Source: an uncultured Christensenella sp. (GTDB lineage: Bacteria; Bacillota; Clostridia; Christensenellales; Pumilibacteraceae). From it: a DNA stretch of 28,922 nt. Positions 24,408-28,922 of this stretch are shown here, piece by piece (the first letter of the stretch is position 1; every line of letters begins with the position of its first letter). The notes below the pieces were generated by a model that was given only the letters and a program-made list of their open reading frames with translations, had not been told where the DNA came from and ran no database searches. The translations under genes were made by a program, and so were the position numbers. Where the stretch lies: NCBI GenBank assembly GCA_910585955.1, contig CAJUGC010000012.1:1-28922 (forward strand), read 5' to 3'.

Positions 24408-25483
24408 TGCAGATAGGGTTTCTCGCAACGGAAAACGGCATACGGTTTATGTCGGCGCTTGAAAAAATGCTGTCTCAAAAGGGACACGAACTTGTCAGTT
24501 CGCTGTATGTCGGCGACGGCTCGGATTTCGTGGGCGCGCTGAATTACGTCGCAATGCAAAGCCAAGCGGTGATATATTACGGCGACAGAAATAAGTTGTT
24601 CGATACGTTAAAGAACGACTATCGTGTCGATCCGGAACTTTCTGTATTCGAGCTGAACGATACGCTGTATGCAGTCATGGAGGAGTTCAGCGAGAGCTTT
24701 GTGCTCGACAGTATAATTCCGCTTTTGAACAGCCGTTGCAAGACGTTCTATACTACGGTGGCATTTAAGACTTTCGGAAAAACAGAAGAAGAGTTGCGCG
24801 AACTGCTAAAAAATTACATCAAAAACAGAAGTCGCATCGCGTTCTCGTTTTATCCCTCATGTTGCGAGTGCGAAGTCGACGTGCGCTATTCGAGTAAGAT
24901 GTCGAGAGAGACCGTCGACGCTCTTGTCTCCAATGTCGCGCGTGTTTTGAAAGACTGCACTTATGCCGTCGGAAACGTAACTCTTGCGGAGCAAATAAAC
25001 GAATTGCTTAAGTCGTGCGGCAAGCGAGTTTGTGTCGCCGAGTCTTTCACTGGCGGCGCGATTTCGTCCGCCATAACGCGTGTGGCGGGCGCAAGCGGAG
25101 TTTTTACCGAAGGCGTTGTCTGTTACGGTAATGATTCCAAGATAAAAAGATTAGGTGTGGACGAACAAATCATAAAAGAATTCGGCGCGGTAAGCGCAGA
25201 CACCGTTTACGAAATGGCGGCAAATATTCTTCAGCAAAGCGGTTGCGATATTTGTCTTGCAACAAGCGGTAATGCGGGGCCCACATCGGAAAAAGACGGA
25301 GAAGTCGGACGGTGTTTTATAGCTGTGGGAGATCTTGGCGGAATACATATTTTCGAGCATAATTTCAAAGGCAACCGTGAAAATGTTACGGAATGCGGAG
25401 TGAAATATGCTATGTACTATCTGTATAAAAAACTAAAGGCGTGCGAATCCGAAGCGGATCGTAGAAAAGAAAATAAGGAATAA
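24407..25483 (+). CDS. cinA: CinA-family protein with divergent, shortened N-terminus
   Basis: The C-terminal 160 or so residues form a clear CinA amidohydrolase domain: AESFTGG (211-217), GVVCYGNDSKIKRLGV and ATSGNAGP. This domain converts nicotinamide mononucleotide to nicotinic acid mononucleotide in NAD salvage. Before it, about 117-200, is the small middle domain (FKTFGKTEEELRELL, then EVDVRYSS). The first 115 residues should be a MoCF-like domain (COG1058) starting with a GTELL motif; here that motif is absent, the stretch is shorter, and I do not recognise it by sequence. Total length is 358 against about 410-420 for normal CinA. Position immediately before recA is the usual Firmicute cinA-recA arrangement. 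The ATG shares a base with the pgsA stop. Confidence 0.85.
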   Translation: MQIGFLATENGIRFMSALEKMLSQKGHELVSSLYVGDGSDFVGALNYVAMQSQAVIYYGDRNKLFDTLKNDYRVDPELSVFELNDTLYAVMEEFSESFVLDSIIPLLNSRCKTFYTTVAFKTFGKTEEELRELLKNYIKNRSRIAFSFYPSCCECEVDVRYSSKMSRETVDALVSNVARVLKDCTYAVGNVTLAEQINELLKSCGKRVCVAESFTGGAISSAITRVAGASGVFTEGVVCYGNDSKIKRLGVDEQIIKEFGAVSADTVYEMAANILQQSGCDICLATSGNAGPTSEKDGEVGRCFIAVGDLGGIHIFEHNFKGNRENVTECGVKYAMYYLYKKLKACESEADRRKENKE

Positions 25484-25495
25484 GGAGTAATATAA

Positions 25496-26590
25496 ATGGC
25501 TACGAACAAGGAAAAACAATTTCGTGTGTATAACACGTCTATGACGCAGGAGGAAAAAGCAAAAGCTCTCGAGGACGCCATTCACGACATAGAAAAGACT
25601 TTCGGCAAAGGCGCTATAATGAAGCTTACCGATACGAAAGCGGAAAACGTCGAAGTCGTTTCCACCGGTTGCCTTTCTTTGGATCTCGCGCTCGGTATCG
25701 GCGGTTTGCCCAGAGGCAGAATAATCGAAATATACGGACCCGAGTCAAGCGGTAAAACCACTCTTTCTCTTCATGTCATTGCCGAGGCGCAGAAAGCGAA
25801 CGGAAATGTCGCATTCATAGACGCCGAGCACGCCCTCGATCCGGTTTATGCGAACGCACTCGGAATAAATCTCGACAAGCTGTATATATCCCAACCCGAT
25901 AACGGAGAGCAAGCGCTCGATATAACGGAACGATTGGTCGAAAGCTGCGCTTTTGACGTTGTGGTTGTCGATTCGGTTGCGGCGCTGACGCCAAAGGCAG
26001 AAATAGATGGCGAAATGGGGCAAAGTCATGTGGGACTTCAGGCAAGACTCATGTCGCAGGCTCTTCGTAAACTTACGGCGGTTTCCAACAGGACAAAGAC
26101 GTGTATAATATTTATTAACCAATTGCGTGAAAAGGTCGGCGTTATGTTCGGAAGTCCCGAAGTCACGCCGGGCGGTAAGGCGCTTAAGTTCTATGCAAGC
26201 GTGCGTCTCGATGTGAGAAAGAAAGAGGCGTTCAAAAACGGAACGGAAATAGCGGGTAACAAGACGACTGTCAAAGTTGTCAAGAATAAAATGGCGCCGC
26301 CGTTTAAGGTCGCCGAGTTCGACATAGTTTTCGGCAAGGGTATAAGCAAGTCGAGCTGTCTTGTCGATCTTGCGCTCAAATTCGGTCTCATGACCAAAAG
26401 CGGATCGTGGTTCAGTTATAAGGGCGAACGGTTTGCGCAAGGCAGAGAGGGCGCCAAAAAGGTTTTTGAGAGCAATGCCGAGCTTTCGGCAGAGGTCGAA
26501 GCGGAGATACGCAAATTGGCAAGCGAGAAATCGGACCTTTTAATGACTGCGGACGACGGAGAAGAAGATGGCGGATCTTCCGAAGAATAA
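25496..26590 (+). CDS. recA: Recombinase RecA
   Basis: RecA polymerises on single-stranded DNA, drives strand exchange and triggers SOS. The 364-residue protein has Walker A GPESSGKT (81-88), the VVVVDSVAALTP Walker B region, loop 1 GEMGQSHVG, loop 2 FGSPEVTPGGKALKF and an acidic C-terminal tail (DDGEEDGGSSEE). All core motifs are intact. AAGGAG lies eight bases before the ATG at 25496, so the 15 residues before the more usual MTQEEK start are probably translated. It is preceded by cinA by 12 bases. No SOS box (CGAAC-N4-GTTCG) was seen nearby, so any LexA control would have to act at the distant ftsK promoter. A terminator follows at 26663. Confidence 0.98.
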   Translation: MATNKEKQFRVYNTSMTQEEKAKALEDAIHDIEKTFGKGAIMKLTDTKAENVEVVSTGCLSLDLALGIGGLPRGRIIEIYGPESSGKTTLSLHVIAEAQKANGNVAFIDAEHALDPVYANALGINLDKLYISQPDNGEQALDITERLVESCAFDVVVVDSVAALTPKAEIDGEMGQSHVGLQARLMSQALRKLTAVSNRTKTCIIFINQLREKVGVMFGSPEVTPGGKALKFYASVRLDVRKKEAFKNGTEIAGNKTTVKVVKNKMAPPFKVAEFDIVFGKGISKSSCLVDLALKFGLMTKSGSWFSYKGERFAQGREGAKKVFESNAELSAEVEAEIRKLASEKSDLLMTADDGEEDGGSSEE

Positions 26591-26633
26591 GCCATTTTGT
26601 CAAAAAGAAATCTTCCCGCGGCGGGTGGTTTGC

Positions 26634-26662
26634 TTGACATTTTAACGACGTTATTGTATTAT
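26634..26662 (+). promoter_or_regulatory. Sigma-A promoter for rny, overlapping the recA terminator
   Basis: A perfect -35 TTGACA (26634-26639), 17 bp, then TATTAT (26657-26662). Predicted start at about 26667-26670 falls inside the ascending arm of the recA terminator, so the rny transcript would begin with GGCAGAGC and fold at once into the 8-bp core of that hairpin. Confidence 0.8.
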
Positions 26663-26699
26663 AATAGGCAGAGCAGTATAAGCTCTGCCTATTGTTTTT
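26663..26699 (+). terminator. Rho-independent terminator after recA
   Basis: AATAGGCAGAGC (26663-26674) pairs perfectly with GCTCTGCCTATT (26682-26693) around a 7-base loop, followed by G and T5 (26695-26699). It overlaps the rny promoter. Confidence 0.88.
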
Positions 26700-26770
26700 G
26701 AAATTAGATTTTCTATATAGAAATTCAAATTGATTTAACAACTAAAAATTTCAAGGAGGTTATTCAGACT

Positions 26771-28384
26771 GTGTTTAACTATTTAGTCCCGAACCTGTTT
26801 TCCAACACAGCTCTATATATCGTATTGCCCATAATCGGCCTTGCCGTCGGCGCGGCTGCGGCTTTGCTTTTATATATGCTGGTTACGAAAAACAAGATCG
26901 GTAATGTAAGAAAATCGGCAAATAAGTTGGTCGAAGATGCAGTAGAAGAAGCAAAATTAAAAAGAAAAGAAGTATTCAGAGAGACGGAATCGGAGATAGA
27001 GAAAAAGAAATCCGAGTTTGAAAGGCAACGTGCGGATTTTGAGCGTGAAATGAAGGACAAGCGTTCCGAACTTCAGCGTTCCGAACAACGCGTTTATTCC
27101 AAGGAAGATCTCTTGAATAAGAAAGAAGAAGCTCTCGATAAGAAGATAGAAGGCATAGAACAGACAAAAGCTCGCCTGTCTGAAAGAGAGGAGGAAATAA
27201 AGAAGATTAAGGCCGAAGCCGAAGCCGTGCATTCTCAAATGATTGTTGAGGTGGAAAAAGCCGCAGCTATGACGAGAGAGGAAGCTAAGGCCAAACTCAT
27301 GGAGGCTATTGAGGAAGAAGCCAAGATAGACGCGGCTAAATTCGTTCGCGAAGCCGAAGCGACGGCAAAGGAAGAAGCCGATAAAAAAGCGCGCGAAATC
27401 GTGGCGCAAGCCGTACAGCGTTGCGCGGTGGATCACAGCTCGGAGATTACCGTATCGGTTGTCAGCTTACCGAGCGAAGAGATGAAGGGTAGGATAATAG
27501 GAAGAGAGGGACGAAACATTCGCGCTCTCGAAACAGCGACGGGAGTGGATCTTATAATCGATGATACGCCGGAAGCGGTGGTTCTGTCTGCATTCGATCC
27601 CATAAGAAGAGAAATTGCACGCATAACGCTTGAAAAGCTTATTTCCGACGGACGTATCCACCCGGCTCGCATTGAAGAAATGGTGGAGAAAACGCGTAAG
27701 GAGCTCGACGTCAAAGTGAAAGAACTCGGAGAATCGGCAATGTTCGATGCCGGTGTTTTCGGTCTTCATGCGGATCTCATAAAACTGTTGGGCAGACTTC
27801 AGTATAGGACGAGCTACGGTCAGAATGTTTTGAAGCATTCTCTCGAAGTCTCTCATCTCGCAGGGTTGATGGCTACGGAGCTCGGAGCGGATGTGAACAT
27901 CTGTAAACGTGCCGGACTTTTGCACGATATAGGAAAAGCGATAGACCACGAAGTAGAAGGCACTCACGTCAGTATAGGTGCGGATCTTGCGAAAAAGTAT
28001 AAAGAAAATAAAGAAATCGTCCATTGTATAGCCGCTCACCATAACGATGTCGATCCGGAAACCGTCGAAGCGGTTATAGTGCAATGCGCAGACGCAATCA
28101 GCGGTGCGAGACCGGGGGCAAGAAGAGAATCTTTGGACAACTATGTCAAGCGTCTCGAAAAACTCGAGAGTATTGCAAACGGTTTTAAAGGCGTGGAAAA
28201 ATCGTATGCTATACAGGCAGGTCGCGAGGTGAGAATACTCGTAAAGCCGGAAATTATCAAAGACGAAGCTACTCTGTTTCTTGCAAAGGATATTGCAGCG
28301 AAGATAGAACAGGAAATGGAATATCCCGGTCAGATAAAAGTCAACGTCATCAGAGAAACTCGCAGTGTAGAGTATGCAAAATAA
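26771..28384 (+). CDS. rny: Ribonuclease Y
   Basis: RNase Y is the membrane-bound endoribonuclease that starts mRNA decay in many Gram-positive bacteria. The 537-residue protein has an N-terminal membrane helix (about 13-38), a long charged coiled coil (about 50-205, mostly Glu, Lys, Arg and Ala), a KH RNA-binding domain (about 215-280; MKGRIIGREGRNIRALE) and an HD domain with HSLEVSH and LLHDIGKA (His385, Asp386) as metal ligands. The length is close to standard. The GTG at 26771 is chosen because AAGGAGG (26753-26759) is eleven bases upstream and the membrane helix needs this start. It has its own promoter and a strong terminator, so it is probably monocistronic. Confidence 0.97.
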   Translation: MFNYLVPNLFSNTALYIVLPIIGLAVGAAAALLLYMLVTKNKIGNVRKSANKLVEDAVEEAKLKRKEVFRETESEIEKKKSEFERQRADFEREMKDKRSELQRSEQRVYSKEDLLNKKEEALDKKIEGIEQTKARLSEREEEIKKIKAEAEAVHSQMIVEVEKAAAMTREEAKAKLMEAIEEEAKIDAAKFVREAEATAKEEADKKAREIVAQAVQRCAVDHSSEITVSVVSLPSEEMKGRIIGREGRNIRALETATGVDLIIDDTPEAVVLSAFDPIRREIARITLEKLISDGRIHPARIEEMVEKTRKELDVKVKELGESAMFDAGVFGLHADLIKLLGRLQYRTSYGQNVLKHSLEVSHLAGLMATELGADVNICKRAGLLHDIGKAIDHEVEGTHVSIGADLAKKYKENKEIVHCIAAHHNDVDPETVEAVIVQCADAISGARPGARRESLDNYVKRLEKLESIANGFKGVEKSYAIQAGREVRILVKPEIIKDEATLFLAKDIAAKIEQEMEYPGQIKVNVIRETRSVEYAK

Positions 28385-28401
28385 TTTTTGATGAAAGAAT
28401 A

Positions 28402-28435
28402 AAAACACAGTCTGCCGTTCGGCAGACTGTGTTTT
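28402..28435. terminator. Strong bidirectional terminator between convergent genes
   Basis: AAAACACAGTCTGCC (28402-28416) pairs perfectly with GGCAGACTGTGTTTT (28421-28435) around a GTTC loop. A residues on the left and T residues on the right allow it to end both rny (plus strand) and the collagen-like gene (minus strand). Confidence 0.92.
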
Positions 28436-28479
28436 GCGTTAGAGCATAATGTTTGAATTGTATAAACTTCTGAATTGCG

Positions 28480-28922
28480 CTATTGTTGAAGTATGCCTGC
28501 GGCTCTCATATTTGCAAGAAGCGCATTGAATTGAGTTACTACATCGGTTTCGTTTGTTGCATTGCTTACAGGGGCGATTGCATTTAATGTCGCATCTATT
28601 CCGGCGGGACCTGTCGCGCCTGTGGGACCCGTAGGGCCTGTGGCTCCGTCAGCGCCTGTTGCACCCGTAGCGCCTGTAGGACCGGTGGGGCCTGTAACTC
28701 CGTCGGCGCCCGTTGCACCCGTAGCGCCTGTAGGACCTGTAGCGCCGTCTGCACCGGTGGGACCAGTCGGGCCTATAGGACCTGCTATACCGTTAGCGCC
28801 GGTTGCGCCTGTCGGACCGGTGGGGCCTGTAACTCCGTCTGCACCCGTTGCGCCCGTTGCGCCTGTGGGACCTGTAGCGCCGTCTGCACCGGTGGGACCA
28901 GTCGGGCCTATAGGACCTGCTA
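28480..28922 (-). CDS. Collagen-like Gly-X-Thr repeat protein, 3' end only
   Basis: This is a minus-strand reading frame that ends at TAG (28482-28480) and is open to the window edge, so the 5' part is missing. I translated it by hand. From the edge it reads Gly-X-Y triplets (GPTGPTGADGATG and similar) for about 37 repeats, rich in Pro, Thr and Ala, with Asp or Asn at intervals. A non-collagenous C-terminal segment of about 36 residues begins IDATLNAIAPVSNA and ends NALLANMRAAGILQQ. Bacterial collagen-like proteins of this composition are surface or exosporium filaments in spore formers; the Thr-rich triplets are often glycosylated there. No function beyond that is inferred. It is convergent with rny and shares its terminator. 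Confidence 0.9.
   Translation of the reverse strand, partial: AGPIGPTGPTGADGATGPTGATGATGADGVTGPTGPTGATGANGIAGPIGPTGPTGADGATGPTGATGATGADGVTGPTGPTGATGATGADGATGPTGPTGATGPAGIDATLNAIAPVSNATNETDVVTQFNALLANMRAAGILQQ
28676..28922 (-). repeat. 135-bp-period repeat inside the collagen-like gene
   Basis: Bases 28676-28787 and 28811-28922 are the same 112-base segment at an offset of 135 bp (45 codons, 15 Gly-X-Y triplets). The last 47 bases of each are identical. Six differences (at 28678, 28705, 28708, 28717, 28723 and 28732) all fall on third codon positions and are synonymous. A finer 9-bp periodicity from the triplets runs across 28600-28922. Confidence 0.92.

Noticed and set aside
25400..25495. 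A LexA/SOS box directly upstream of recA
   Set aside because: No CGAAC-N4-GTTCG pattern was seen in this stretch.
26606..26625. CCCGCGGCGGG as a small terminator after recA
   Set aside because: The stem is only four base pairs with a 3-base loop and no T run; the real terminator is at 26663-26699.
28600..28922. Regular short repeats that resemble a CRISPR or minisatellite array
   Set aside because: The 9-bp periodicity is Gly-X-Y coding on the minus strand, with no conserved repeat-spacer alternation.

Overview
This window looks like a chromosomal segment from a low-to-mid GC, endospore-lineage Firmicute of the class Clostridia, probably an uncultured gut-type member; the genus cannot be fixed from sequence alone. 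The reasons are the SCIFF peptide (scfA) with its radical SAM maturase (scfB), the sporulation-associated families YtxC and YlxY, HemZ beside RelA, the gene order rpsO-pnp-ylxY-mlpA and ftsK-rimO-pgsA-cinA-recA-rny, and strong Gram-positive Shine-Dalgarno and sigma-A-like promoter sequences. Almost everything is core genome. No insertion sequence, prophage, CRISPR array or rRNA was seen.

Layout. 1-300: a tRNA array (Gly-GCC, Cys-GCA, Leu-UAA) closed by a terminator. 474-1232: a YtxC-like protein. 1259-6955: a Sec accessory and RiPP block: yajC, a TIGR04086/YrzE-like membrane protein, scfA, scfB, secD and secF. 6983-13491: a tightly coupled run of recJ, relA/spoT (rsh), a metallo-beta-lactamase-fold hydrolase and hemZ, with 4-8 bp overlaps. 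13484-16237: rpsO with a structured leader, then pnp with another structured leader. 16287-18720: ylxY, an mlpA-type M16 peptidase and a dimeric dUTPase-like protein. 18783-26699: ftsK/spoIIIE with a very long linker, rimO, pgsA, a divergent cinA and recA. 26634-28435: rny (RNase Y) with its own promoter, ending in a strong bidirectional terminator. 28480-28922: the 3' end of a minus-strand collagen-like repeat gene that runs off the window.

How the genes fit together. The first half concerns protein export (YajC, SecD, SecF) with the SCIFF RiPP pair embedded in it. The middle combines DNA repair (RecJ), stringent response (Rsh), tetrapyrrole chemistry (HemZ), translation (S15) and RNA turnover (PNPase). 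The end combines chromosome translocation (FtsK), ribosome modification (RimO), phospholipid synthesis (PgsA), NAD/nucleotide salvage (CinA), recombination (RecA) and mRNA decay (RNase Y).

No clearly new multi-gene system was found. The best leads are regulatory or within-protein: a seven-cysteine SCIFF precursor whose promoter sits inside a long inverted repeat; a terminator whose descending arm carries the next gene's Shine-Dalgarno sequence; a promoter overlapping the recA terminator so that rny mRNA should begin with a hairpin; a candidate S15 leader; a CinA with a shortened, unrecognisable first domain; a repeated IIxGD motif in the FtsK linker; and a 135-bp-period collagen repeat whose copies differ only at synonymous positions. 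Promoters, terminators and RNA folds were read by eye and not computed.
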